The notes beneath the pieces are model-generated. The model had not been told where the DNA came from. It ran no database searches and was given only the letters and a program-made list of their open reading frames with translations. This document shows positions 52,883 to 63,056 of a stretch of DNA of 64,000 nt, piece after piece. The stretch comes from JACKII01 sp963807085 (GTDB lineage Bacteria > Pseudomonadota > Alphaproteobacteria > Bin95): NCBI GenBank assembly GCA_963807085.1, contig CAWEBB010000022.1, positions 124,001 to 188,000 of the forward strand. The letters run 5' to 3'. How positions within the stretch are numbered: position 1 is the stretch's first letter; each line of letters starts with the position of its first letter. Both the position numbers and the translations under genes were made by a program.

Positions 52883-53314
52883 CGAGAATCTCCCTGATCC
52901 CACAAGCTCGCGGCTCAATGCCACTATCAAAATATTAGTGAACAGAGCACTAGGAGCGGCAGGATACGCCACCGACGCACTCGGTCAATCACAGATCGCA
53001 TTCATGTTACCGTTTTTTCAGGGCTTAAGCCCAAACGGCCCCGAAGATATCCACGATATCCACCGTGCGGGGATGATGTAATCCGGCCGCCACCGCCCGA
53101 GAAGCCGCATCCGCCGTCACGCCTGGCAGCGCTTCAACCGCCGCGGTTCTCGATTTTCGGGCAAGCCCTGCGCCGAATGGCCGAAGGGGTCGCCGAACGC
53201 CGCGACCCAATCAGGAGCCCCTGCCCGGGGGACAGACCGCTTGGCTCTGCGGTCCGACGCGCCGGGCAGGGAGCATTGGTGATTGGTCCTGATGCCGGGC
53301 CTTCCTGCTTTGCC
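52883..53314. other. Gene-poor spacer between hupB and lon
   Basis: This 432-base stretch holds no gene I can support. It contains the expected hupB promoter side (near 52883-53000, locally AT-richer) and a strong nested hairpin at 53221-53269. A 61-codon minus-strand frame at 53025-53210 ends HPRTVDIVDIFGAVWA; it has no start context or family look that I recognise, and could be a remnant of a lost gene. Confidence 0.5.
53221..53269. terminator. Nested GC-rich hairpin downstream of lon
   Basis: Outer arms CTGCCCGG and CCGGGCAG enclose inner arms GACCGC and GCGGTC with an 8-base loop. It lies about 45 bases past the lon stop on the minus strand. There is no T-run, so a structured 3' end or other RNA element is as likely as an intrinsic terminator. 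Confidence 0.4.
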
Positions 53315-55690
53315 TTAATGCTTGACGACGCCGCCGGAGACTTTCCCGTCGGAGTCCATGACCTCGGGGGTCCATTCGATGGCAACCGGCAACTCAGTCA
53401 GGGCGAGGGCCAGGACCTCGTCAACGGTTTCCACCGCAATAATCTCCAGCCCTTCCTTCACATTGTCGGGAACGTCCGCCAGATCCTTCTCATTATCCTT
53501 TGGAATCAGCACTTTTGTAATGCCGCCCCGCAACGCTGCCAGCAATTTCTCCTTCAGTCCGCCGATCGGCAGGACGCGGCCCCGCAAAGTAATTTCGCCG
53601 GTCATGGCGACATTGCGCCGGACGGGGATATCCGAAAGAGCCGAAATGATGGCGGTGCACATGGCGACGCCGGCGGACGGACCGTCCTTTGGCGTAGCGC
53701 CCTCTGGCACGTGGACGTGGATGTCGCGCTTGTCAAACTCCGGCGGGATGATGCCGTAGTTCAGCAGGCGCGAACGCACATAGCTGCGCGCGGCCTGCAC
53801 CAACTCCTGCATCACGTCGCCCAGCTTGCCGGTATGCGAAACATTGCCCTTGCCCGGCATGGTTGCAGCTTCAACTTGTAGCAACTCGCCGCCGACTTCC
53901 GTCCAGGCAAGACCGGTAACGACGCCGACCAGGTCCTCCAATTCGGCCTCGCCGTAGCGGAATTTGCGGACGCCCGCCATGTCGCCGAGATTTTCCGGGG
54001 TGATAACGATCTCGGTCTTGTCGCTGGTGGCGATCTCTTTCAGGCTCTTGCGTGCCAGGTTCGCGATTTCGCGCTCCAGATTGCGGACGCCCGCCTCCCG
54101 CGTGTAGTAGCGGATCAGGTCGCGCACCGCATCGTCTTCCAGCGTCCATTCTCCCTTTCGAAGGCCGTTATCCTTCTGCACCTTCGGAATCAGGTGGCGC
54201 TTGGCGATTTCGACCTTCTCATGCTCGGTGTAGCCCGGGATCCGGATGATCTCCATGCGGTCCAGCAATGGCTGCGGCATACGCAGCGTGTTGGCCGTGG
54301 TCACGAACATCACGTCCGAAAGGTCGTACTCCACCTCCAGATAGTGATCCATGAACGTGTTGTTCTGGGCCGGGTCCAACACCTCCAGCAGGGCGGAGGC
54401 GGGGTCGCCGCGCCAATCAGCCCCCAGCTTGTCGATTTCGTCCAGCAGGAAGAAGGGATTGGACTTCTTGGCCTTCTTCATGCCCTGGATGATCTTGCCG
54501 GGCATCGAGCCGATATAGGTCCGCCGGTGGCCGCGAATTTCCGCTTCGTCGCGCACGCCGCCGAGCGACATACGCACGAACTCGCGGCCTGTCGCCCGCG
54601 CGATCGACTGTCCGAGCGACGTCTTGCCGACGCCAGGCGGACCGACCAGACACAGGATCGGACCCTTGACGACGCGCGTGCGCTGCTGCACGGCTAGGTA
54701 TTCGACGATGCGCTCCTTCACCTTTTCCAGGCCGTAATGGTCTGCATCCAGGATCTCCTGCGCCTTGGCCAGATCCTTCGACACCTTGCTGCGCTTCTTC
54801 CACGGAATGGAAAGCATCCAGTCCAGGTAGTTGCGCACCACGGTGGCTTCGGCCGACATGGGGCTCATGTTGCGGAGCTTTTTCATCTCCGCCTGCGCCT
54901 TTTCCCGGGCTTCCTTGCTGAGCTTGGTCTTTTCGATGCGCTCTTCCAGCTCGGCGATTTCGTCCTTGCCGTCCTCGCCGTCGCCAAGCTCTTTCTGAAT
55001 GGCCTTCATCTGCTCATTCAAATAGTACTCGCGCTGGGTCTTCTCCATTTGGCGCTTCACGCGGCTGCGGATGCGCTTTTCCACCTCCAGCACATCGATT
55101 TCGCCTTCCATGTGCGCGAACACGCGCTCCAGCCGCTCGCGTACCGAGCCCAGTTCCAGCAGTTCCTGCTTTTCCGGAATCTTCAGCGACAGGTGAGCCG
55201 CCACGGTGTCGGCGAGCTTCACAGGATCTTCCACCTGGTTGATCGAGACCAACACTTCCGGCGGGATCTTTTTGTTCAGCTTAACGTAGGACTCGAACTG
55301 ACTTACCACTGTACGGGCCAATGCCGCTTCTTCGGCGCCGGTTTCCGCGACGTCTTCCAGCGGCTCGGCTTCTGCTTCCAGGAAGTCTTCATTTTCGAGA
55401 TAGCGGGCAATTACCGCGCGCTTGGTCCCTTCGACAAGCACCTTTACCGTGCCATCCGGCAGCTTTAGCAACTGGAGGACGGTGCCGACCGTGCCGACCG
55501 TGTAAATATCGTCCGCATGGGGGTCGTCGTCGGCCGCATCCTTCTGGGCAACCAGAAAGATCTGTTTATCGTTCTTCATCACCTCTTCGAGCGCGCGCAC
55601 CGATTTGTCGCGGCCCACGAAGAGCGGCACAATCATGTGCGGAAATACGACGATATCGCGCAGTGGAAGAACGGGAAATGTTTCAGTCAT
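53315..55690 (-). CDS. lon: ATP-dependent protease Lon
   Basis: Lon is a cytoplasmic AAA+ serine protease for misfolded and regulatory proteins, 791 residues. The N-terminal LON domain begins FPVLPLRDIVVFPHMIVPLFVGR. A coiled-coil region surrounds residues 180-280. Walker A is GPPGVGKTS at 350-358, followed by FVRMSLGGVRDEAEIRGHRRTYIGSMPG. The protease site is KDGPSAGVAM with the catalytic serine, and the partner lysine follows in the usual GGLKEKLLAA region. AGAGG precedes the ATG. A heat-shock-like promoter may lie at 55749-55777. Confidence 0.97.
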   Translation of the reverse strand: MTETFPVLPLRDIVVFPHMIVPLFVGRDKSVRALEEVMKNDKQIFLVAQKDAADDDPHADDIYTVGTVGTVLQLLKLPDGTVKVLVEGTKRAVIARYLENEDFLEAEAEPLEDVAETGAEEAALARTVVSQFESYVKLNKKIPPEVLVSINQVEDPVKLADTVAAHLSLKIPEKQELLELGSVRERLERVFAHMEGEIDVLEVEKRIRSRVKRQMEKTQREYYLNEQMKAIQKELGDGEDGKDEIAELEERIEKTKLSKEAREKAQAEMKKLRNMSPMSAEATVVRNYLDWMLSIPWKKRSKVSKDLAKAQEILDADHYGLEKVKERIVEYLAVQQRTRVVKGPILCLVGPPGVGKTSLGQSIARATGREFVRMSLGGVRDEAEIRGHRRTYIGSMPGKIIQGMKKAKKSNPFFLLDEIDKLGADWRGDPASALLEVLDPAQNNTFMDHYLEVEYDLSDVMFVTTANTLRMPQPLLDRMEIIRIPGYTEHEKVEIAKRHLIPKVQKDNGLRKGEWTLEDDAVRDLIRYYTREAGVRNLEREIANLARKSLKEIATSDKTEIVITPENLGDMAGVRKFRYGEAELEDLVGVVTGLAWTEVGGELLQVEAATMPGKGNVSHTGKLGDVMQELVQAARSYVRSRLLNYGIIPPEFDKRDIHVHVPEGATPKDGPSAGVAMCTAIISALSDIPVRRNVAMTGEITLRGRVLPIGGLKEKLLAALRGGITKVLIPKDNEKDLADVPDNVKEGLEIIAVETVDEVLALALTELPVAIEWTPEVMDSDGKVSGGVVKH

Positions 55691-55748
55691 CAGACACCTC
55701 TACCTATCGCCCGCGCCACTCAGCGCAAGCTCACCATCTTAACAGTCG

Positions 55749-55777
55749 AAATAGGTCCGCGGGTCAGCAAAAACAAG
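55749..55777 (-). promoter_or_regulatory. Possible heat-shock (sigma-32-like) promoter of lon
   Basis: On the minus strand CTTGTTT, a 15-base spacer and CCTATTT stand about 60 bases before the lon start. This recalls the sigma-32 pattern CTTGAAA with a CCCCATNT-like -10, and lon is a sigma-32 gene in many proteobacteria. The -10 match is partial. Confidence 0.3.
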
Positions 55778-55808
55778 TACACCAGGGATTATTAACCTAT
55801 TACAACCA

Positions 55809-55848
55809 GAGCAGATCCCGGTCCCTTGGAGTTGAGTGAAATCTGCTC
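55809..55848 (-). repeat. Dispersed 40-base repeat, copy D (reverse orientation)
   Basis: Perfect 8-base arms GAGCAGAT and ATCTGCTC are 40 bases end to end. On the minus strand it ends CGGGATCTGCTC like the copy at 15784-15822, while the centre is more diverged. It lies between clpX and lon, 72 bases after the clpX stop, and may work as a terminator there. Confidence 0.55.
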
Positions 55849-55920
55849 GAAATTTCACAATGATGGCATTGCCCGATCAGCAGCCGTTTGGCTACGGCCG
55901 GCTCAAGGCGCTCAAGGCGC

Positions 55921-57195
<1,275 letters not shown>

Positions 57196-57352
57196 AGACT
57201 TCCCAATTCGTCCGCGTACGTCAGCTCTATATGTTGGCAGGCTTATCGCTGCTCGACAATGGGGCAGGCTGTTTTAAGCGACTGCGTTCGCCATCGCGTA
57301 CCGCTAATCTGACACAAAATCTTTAAGGAAATCTCAAACCTCGACACACAGT

Positions 57353-58033
57353 TCAGGCGAATTCCTTGACGTCAGATGCAGGGCGATGGGCGACGACTTC
57401 GTCCACAATACCAAAGGCTTTGGACTCTTCCGCCGTCATGAAATGGTCACGTTCCAGCGCCCGTTCAATCTTTTCCATCGGCTGGCCGGTATGATGAACA
57501 TAGATCTCGTTCAGGCGTTGGCGGAGCGCCAAAATCTCGCGGGCGTGAATTTCGATATCGGATGCCTGGCCCTGAAAGCCGCCGGAAGGCTGATGCACCA
57601 TGATCCGCGCATTCGGCAGGCAATAACGCTTGCCCGGTGCGCCGGCCGCCATCAGCAGCGACCCCATGCTGGCCGCCTGACCGATGCAGACGGTCGACAC
57701 TTCGCAGCGGATATACTGCATGGTGTCATAGACCGCGAGGCCCGACGACACCACGCCGCCCGGGGAGTTGATGTAGAAATAGATATCCTTGCCCGGATTT
57801 TCGGCTTCCAGGAACAGCAACTGCGCGCAGATCAGACTGGCGACGCCGTCATGCACCGGGCCTGTCAGAAAGATGATCCGCTCCTTCAGCAGGCGCGAAT
57901 AAATGTCATAGGCACGTTCGCCGCGGTTGGTGGTCTCCACCACCATCGGCACCAGCATATTCATCATCGGGTCGAACGATTGGTTGGACACGGCCGGCTG
58001 ATTTGCCGTTTGATTCGACAGTTGGTTCGACAA
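57353..58033 (-). CDS. clpP: ClpP, proteolytic subunit of the Clp protease
   Basis: ClpP is the serine protease chamber. The core begins LVPMVVETTNRGERAYDIYSRLLKERIIFLTGPV. The catalytic serine lies in IGQAASMGSLLMAAG and the histidine in RIMVHQPSGGFQGQASDIEIHA, with aspartate further on. The frame opens at a TTG (58033, AAGGA upstream), giving 226 residues with an odd Asn/Gln-rich leader SNQLSNQTANQPAVSNQS. An ATG at 57967 would give the more usual 204 residues but has no ribosome site. Propeptides are normally removed, so both are possible. Confidence 0.94.
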   Translation of the reverse strand: MSNQLSNQTANQPAVSNQSFDPMMNMLVPMVVETTNRGERAYDIYSRLLKERIIFLTGPVHDGVASLICAQLLFLEAENPGKDIYFYINSPGGVVSSGLAVYDTMQYIRCEVSTVCIGQAASMGSLLMAAGAPGKRYCLPNARIMVHQPSGGFQGQASDIEIHAREILALRQRLNEIYVHHTGQPMEKIERALERDHFMTAEESKAFGIVDEVVAHRPASDVKEFA

Positions 58034-58129
58034 GGGAGCGTGATCCTTCGTTGCTCTCGTTTGCGGCTCTCGTTTTAGCTTTCGTTCGCGACTCTCGGGG
58101 GCACTTCGCGAAGCGGGCTCTCGAAGAGC

Positions 58130-59494
58130 CTACTCGGTCTCTGCTGCCGAATCCTTGGCTTCCTCGGCATCAGCGGCATCGGGGTCGGCCATGATCTCCG
58201 CCGGTGGAACCTTCCGCACGGTGACATTGGCCAACTCTAAGATGTAGTCGACGACCTTGTCTTCCAAGATGGGTGCTTGCAGTTGCCCCAACATTTGCGG
58301 GTTCTCGCTATAAAACTTCTGCACCATCTCTTCCTGGCCGGGATACTGCGCCGCCTGCTGGGCGACCGCACGGCCAAGGTCTTCGCCGCTGACTTCGATA
58401 TTGTTCCGGCGGCCGACTTCGGAGAGCAACAGACCCAGCCGTACGCGGCGTTCTGCCACTTTACGGTACTCTTCCTTTAGCTCTTCGTCGGTCTTGCCTT
58501 CGCGGATTTCTTCGGCGTTCTCGCCTTCCAGTTGACCCTCGATCTCGCCCCAGATGCCCTGGAATTCCTGCTCTACCAGCACCTCCGGCAGCGGGAAATC
58601 GTGCAGTTTTTCCAGCCTGTCGAACAGGTCCCGTTTCACCCGGTTGCGGGCGGCGTCCTTGTACTGGCCCTCCATGAACTCGCGGACCTTGGTGCGCAGG
58701 TCGGCCACGTTTTCGGCGCCCATCTTCTCGGCGAGCGCGTCGTTGAGCTCGGCCGGGCCTAGGGTTTTCATGCCTTTGACGGTGACCTTGAAGCTGGCTT
58801 GCTTGCCCGCCAGGTGTTCTGCGCCGTAGTCTTCCGGAAATGTCACGGTGACCGTTTTTTCGTCGCCAACATTGGCGCCGATCAGTTGCTCTTCGAAACC
58901 CGGAATAAACGAATTGCTGCCGAGTTGCAGTTCGTAGTCTTCCGCCGCGCCGCCGGGAAACAGTTCGCCGTCGATCGAGCCTTCGAAGTCGATCACCAGC
59001 ACGTCGTCATTCGCTGCCGGCCGCGCTTCCTCGACATCTACTCGCTCGCGGGCGTTGTCTGCCATGCGGGTCAACATCTCGTCGATCTCGCTTTCGGGCA
59101 CGTCCGGCTCCAGCCGCTCCAACTCCAGTGAGGAGAACTCAACCGGCGTGAAGTCGGGCAGCAGTTCCGCTTTCAGCTTGAACTTGAAGTCTTCGCCTTG
59201 TTCGAACTCCACGTCGGCAATTTCAGGCTGCGCTGCAGGGCGCAGGCTGCGTTCCTCCATCACTGACTGAACGCTCTCGCGCACGGCCTCGTCGATGACT
59301 TCGCCGGTGACGGATTGGCCGAAGCGTTGGCGCAAAATCTTCATCGGCGTCTTGCCGGGACGGAAGCCCGGCAGATTGATCGTCGGGGCGGCCTCTTGCA
59401 GCTTCGCATCAACCTTTTCGTTGATCGTGTCGGACGCGAGCACGCATTCGAACTCGCGCTTCAAGCCTTCATTCAGCGTTTCGGTGACTTGCAT
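58130..59494 (-). CDS. tig: Trigger factor
   Basis: This is a ribosome-bound chaperone and peptidyl-prolyl isomerase, 454 residues. The ribosome-binding loop is PGFRPGKTPMKILRQRFG at about 42-59. The FKBP-like domain includes VLVIDFEGSIDGELFPGGAAEDYELQLGSNSFIPGFEEQLIG, and the C-terminal arms contain LLLSEVGRRNNIEVSGEDL. The C-terminus is acidic and alanine-rich (DPDAADAEEAKDSAAETE). It follows tRNA-Leu on the same strand. Confidence 0.96.
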   Translation of the reverse strand: MQVTETLNEGLKREFECVLASDTINEKVDAKLQEAAPTINLPGFRPGKTPMKILRQRFGQSVTGEVIDEAVRESVQSVMEERSLRPAAQPEIADVEFEQGEDFKFKLKAELLPDFTPVEFSSLELERLEPDVPESEIDEMLTRMADNARERVDVEEARPAANDDVLVIDFEGSIDGELFPGGAAEDYELQLGSNSFIPGFEEQLIGANVGDEKTVTVTFPEDYGAEHLAGKQASFKVTVKGMKTLGPAELNDALAEKMGAENVADLRTKVREFMEGQYKDAARNRVKRDLFDRLEKLHDFPLPEVLVEQEFQGIWGEIEGQLEGENAEEIREGKTDEELKEEYRKVAERRVRLGLLLSEVGRRNNIEVSGEDLGRAVAQQAAQYPGQEEMVQKFYSENPQMLGQLQAPILEDKVVDYILELANVTVRKVPPAEIMADPDAADAEEAKDSAAETE

Positions 59495-59520
59495 CGAATG
59501 GTCTATTCGTTCCTAGAGAG

Positions 59521-59536
59521 AGCCGGTTTTCCGGCT
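59521..59536. terminator. Small hairpin between tRNA-Leu and tig
   Basis: AGCCGG, a TTTT loop and CCGGCT lie five bases from the tRNA 3' end, with GTTTT on the plus-strand side. It could end the tRNA transcript or mark the processing site before tig. It is short. Confidence 0.4.
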
Positions 59537-59540
59537 GTTT

Positions 59541-59626
59541 TGGTGCGGGCGAAGGGACTCGAACCCCCACGGCCAAGGGCCACTGGAACCTAAATCCAGC
59601 GCGTCTACCAGTTCCGCCACGCCCGC
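59541..59626 (-). tRNA. tRNA-Leu (anticodon TAG)
   Basis: This is an 86-base cloverleaf on the minus strand with encoded CCA. The 5' acceptor arm is GCGGGCG, the anticodon region is CTGGATTTAGGTTCCAG with anticodon TAG, a long variable arm is as in class II tRNAs, and the T arm contains GGGGGTTCGAGTCCC. The discriminator is A. Confidence 0.96.
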
Positions 59627-59702
59627 GTCGCGAAAATGTGGTCCTATCCCAGGCGGAGGGGCGACGCAAGGCGAACCTTGCAGCACGCACGCGGCTCATC
59701 CC

Positions 59703-59769
59703 CGCGTGCGTGTCTACACGAGGCGCGGCATCAAGAGCGCGTGCGTGTCTACACGAGGCGCGGCATCAA
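59703..59769. repeat. Perfect 32-base direct repeat at the 3' end of boxC
   Basis: Bases 59703-59734 and 59738-59769 are identical over 32 bases, separated by three. The second copy includes the boxC stop codon, so the end of the gene was copied just beyond it. Each copy contains a small palindrome CGTGT/ACACG. Confidence 0.75.
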
Positions 59770-61422
59770 ACGCGTGTGCGGTTGAACACGGGCTTTTGCC
59801 CGCTGCCATAGCGCTTCAGCGCGCCTTCTTCGCCCACGGCATTGGGGCGCTGGAACACCCAGTTCTGCCAGGCAGTCAGCCGGGCGAATATCTTGGTTTC
59901 CATGGTCTCCGGCCCCGGAAAGCGCAGATTCGCCTCCATGGCCACCATCGCATCCGGCGAGAAGCTGACCCGCTCCTCCAGGAACACGCGCAACTCATCT
60001 TCCCAGTCGATATCGTCGAAGGCAAAGGTAACGAGACCCAGCTTTTCCGCCTGCTCGGCCTCCAGTTCACGGCCCTTTTTCTTTTCCGCCGCCGCCAGGG
60101 AGGCGTCATCGCCGAGGAACCGTGTCGCGAGCCGCGAGAGCCCGTTCGCCATCGGCATCGCGCCGAAGTTGGTCTCGCTCAACATCATGGCAGCAGGGTC
60201 ACGGTTGTCGCCTTCGAACACGTCGATCAGCATGTAGGAGCGGTCGGCGGCAAAGGCCAGCTCGGCCAACAGGCCGGCGAAACAGGACCCGGGTTCGATC
60301 ACGGCGACCAAACTTCCGCGAAGAAACGTCCAGCCGTTTCAGCACCCGCCGCCAGTAATGGCGGATTTCCGCGGCCAGCCAGTGCTCCGCCGCCAGCCCG
60401 CTCAGGAGCCGGTCATGCGCAAGCGCCGTGGCCGGGTCGCCGGCCGTTTTCAGCACCCAAACGCCGATTTCAGGTTCGTTCAGGCGCAGTTCCAGAATGG
60501 CGTCCTCCAGCGCCCGCGCGGCGGCGAGGCACCAATAGCCGGCACCCGCGGCATGCAGGGCGGCCGCGTCGGCGGGTGGGTCCTCGGCCGGTCCCGCCAA
60601 GGTCAGGGTGGCAATACCTGCTTCCCGCTCGATCTGCACCGAGAGATGAGGATAGGCGATGCTGGTGGCCTCGCTCGTCCGTTCCAGCGGTGGCAACGCG
60701 ATCCCTTCGGCGAGGTCGGGACGGGTGGATTGCTTCTTCAGGGCCTCGATCCGGTCATGCATGAGCTGACCGAAGCTTGAGCGAGGCGCAACGTGATCGA
60801 CCAGCCGCCAATCCACCGCCTTCTGCCCGCGCACGCCTTCCTCGACCGTGCAGAACACGTCGGCCCGGTCGCGGCGCACGTGGCGCTTGTCCACCACCCG
60901 GGTCAGCCCGCCCGTCCCCGGCAGCACGCCCAGTAATGGCACCTCCGGAAGCGAGACCGCGGTTGCGCCGTCGTCCACCAGCAGGATCTCGTCGCAGGCC
61001 AGCGCCAGTTCATAGCCGCCGCCGGCGCACGCGCCCTCGACCGCGGCCAGGAACTTGAGGCCCGCGGTCTCGCTGGCGTCTTCCATGCCGTTGCGCGTTT
61101 CATTGGTGAACTTGCAGAAGTTGACCTTGTGCACATGGCTGGAGCCGGCCAGCATGCGAATATTGGCTCCGGCGCAGAACACGCGCGGCTTGGGGCTGCG
61201 CAGGATCGCAACCTTGACCGAGGGATACTCGAACCGCAGCCGCTGCACGGCGTCGGCCAGTTCGATATCCACGCCCAGGTCATAGGAATTGAGCTTCAGC
61301 TCGTAGCCCGGCATCAGGCCGCCCTTCTCGTCCACGTCCAGCCACAGGGTTGCGGTTGGTCCATCGACCTCCAGCGCCCAATGACGGTAGCGGGAAGGAT
61401 CGGTCTGGCAATCGATGCGCAT
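59766..61422 (-). CDS. boxC: Benzoyl-CoA-dihydrodiol lyase (BoxC), one frameshift
   Basis: BoxC opens 2,3-epoxybenzoyl-CoA in aerobic benzoate breakdown, giving formate and an aldehyde-CoA. It is a double crotonase-like protein. The first half has KVAILRSPKPRVFCAGANIRML, AAVEGACAGGGYELALACDEI and LLGVLPGTGGLTRVVDKRHVRRD. The second half has AVIEPGSCFAGLLAELAFAADRSYM and the diagnostic end PETMETKIFARLTAWQNWVFQRPNAVGEEGALKRYGSG. The frame shifts near 60314 between DVSSR and SLVAVIEPG. Removing one base of an AA pair restores about 551 residues, the usual size. No boxA, boxB or benzoate-CoA ligase is in view. Confidence 0.9.
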
Positions 61423-61881
61423 CAGGCGGCCTTCGGCTTTGCGGTACTAATCGGAGGTAAGATCGACCGTAACATTTATCGCCGAGGCTGAATATTCTCA
61501 AACATGCGCCGTTCAAGCAGCGCCGTTAAATGGTCATGTCCGGTTTTGCGGTGTGCTGATGCTGCGCTGCCGGGTATTGCGGCCTGGCTCGCTATGATCG
61601 AATTTTCCAAACGGCCGCATCCTTGCCAAAGCATTTGCCGGCGGATGATTGCGGCAGGAGTGGCCGTACGGGCGACCTTATTGCTTGTCAAAAAACCTTT
61701 TGCATACATCTATATCTTCGCTAATCTTCTTATGTATGGAGGGAGATAAGGCAACGAGGTTTCGGGTATTGCGATGCGGTGGGGTGGTAGAAACATCGTA
61801 AAGTCAAATATTTAAAGCCTGCCTCAACAATGGATGCGGGATACCTGATTGCTGTAATCCCATTAATTCGGAGGAAGTTCC
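61423..61881. other. Gene-free spacer with a local AT-rich part
   Basis: This is 459 bases between divergently placed boxC and the secreted-protein gene. Short frames on both strands (about 77-81 codons) have no start context or family look. The part around 61675-61880 is AT-richer than the surroundings and should hold the promoter of the secreted-protein gene; I could not fix hexamers. Nothing else stands out. Confidence 0.5.
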
Positions 61882-62897
61882 ATGGGGTCCTATGATCTGA
61901 GTGAAAATTACGAATGGCGATGATTTTGTCATTGGCACGGAAGCCGATGAGATTTTCGTTATCTCCAATTCCAAAAACAATGCCGATCACGATCCGCTTC
62001 GAGGATTTTGACCTTGGATCTGATCTGCTGCATTTCGGTAGCCGAAATTCGGAAGAAACCTTGTTCGAGTGGATCGACGATGGCGGCGATGGCGAAAGCA
62101 ACGATTTGCTGATCACCGTCGGCGACCAGGAGTTTATCCTGACCGACTTGGCAGACCAGATAACTGCCCCAACCACTTACCGGTTCGAACAGGGCTTTGA
62201 AGTCGATGCCGACGGTTTTCTGGACCAGGACGATGGCTGGTATGGCGATGTAGCCATGGTGGCGTCCGGAACGAACGGCATCGCTTCAGCCGACGGTGAT
62301 TACCACGCGATTTTCGAAGGCGACTTAGCCAGCGCCCCATTCACCCGCTTTGGCGGCTATGAAGACGTTTGGCAGGGTGAATGGGCAGTGTCGGCTGATA
62401 TCTACCTGGACACGTCCGCAGACGGCAGCGGCTGGGCGCTCGGTGAGGGCTTTGACTGGTCGGTCGCGTCGAGCGGGTCCGATGGCAATCACCAGCGAGA
62501 CTTTATTTTCCATGTGACCCAGGACAGCAGCACCGGCGACCTCTATGTCGGCGGGTCCAACAACACCAACTTCGCACCCCGCGAAGACCTCGACACGCTG
62601 ACGAACAGCTATGTTGTCGCCGAGGATGGCTGGTTCACCTTCGAGCATCATTTCTATGACAACGGGAGCTCGCTGGCGGTAGACCTGAACCTATACGATG
62701 ACAGCGGCGCTTTGCTGTTCACGGAAACCCGCAACAATGCCGCCGACCTGATCCCGTCAGAAGTCGGGGGGAACCTCTATGGCTGGTTCACCACCATCGA
62801 CGTGGCTGGCGGCATTGCCGTCGACAACGTCACGCTCGAATACGAAGCCGACCAATCGGTGCCAGTGCCTGCAGCCGACGACATCTTCTTCGTTTGA
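61882..62897 (+). CDS. Acidic beta-sandwich protein, probably exported (two frameshifts at the N-terminus)
   Basis: The main frame (from about 61980) encodes an Asp/Gly/Ser-rich protein without cysteine. It reads LGSDLLHFGS, YRFEQGFEVDADGFLDQDDG, FTRFGGYEDVWQGEWAVSADIYLD, HQRDFIFHVTQDSSTGDLYVGGSNNTNF and FTTIDVAGGIAVDNVTLEYE. The pattern is that of carbohydrate-binding-like jelly rolls in exported proteins. A perfect ribosome site (GGAGGAA) precedes ATG 61882 in another frame. Taking one A from each of two runs (61904-61907, 61973-61977) joins MGSYDLSEITNGDDFVIG and TEADEIFVISNSK to the main frame. The start then recalls calcium-binding RTX-like proteins (NGDDFVIGTEADEI). It has no classical signal peptide, so type I export is possible. 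Confidence 0.62.
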
Positions 62898-62904
62898 GGC
62901 TGTG

Positions 62905-62961
62905 ATACCAACGGCACGGATGAAAGGCACAAGATAGGCCAGTTTTTTCTGCCGTTGGTAT
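62905..62961. terminator. Inverted repeat after the acidic protein gene
   Basis: Perfect 12-base arms ATACCAACGGCA and TGCCGTTGGTAT are separated by 33 bases that include a TTTTTT run. It starts eight bases after the stop. It may end the transcript, or be a small mobile palindromic repeat. Confidence 0.5.
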
Positions 62962-63056
62962 TGAACTTGTGAAAGCAGGAGGGCGGTCCAGCATGCATCT
63001 AATATGTTGGGCCGTCCTTTTGTCTGGTGACAGCAGAATCGTCTTGTTCGCCACCG

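Noticed and set aside
53025..53210. A 61-codon minus-strand gene between hupB and lon
   Set aside because: No ribosome site or family pattern; kept only as a note on the spacer.
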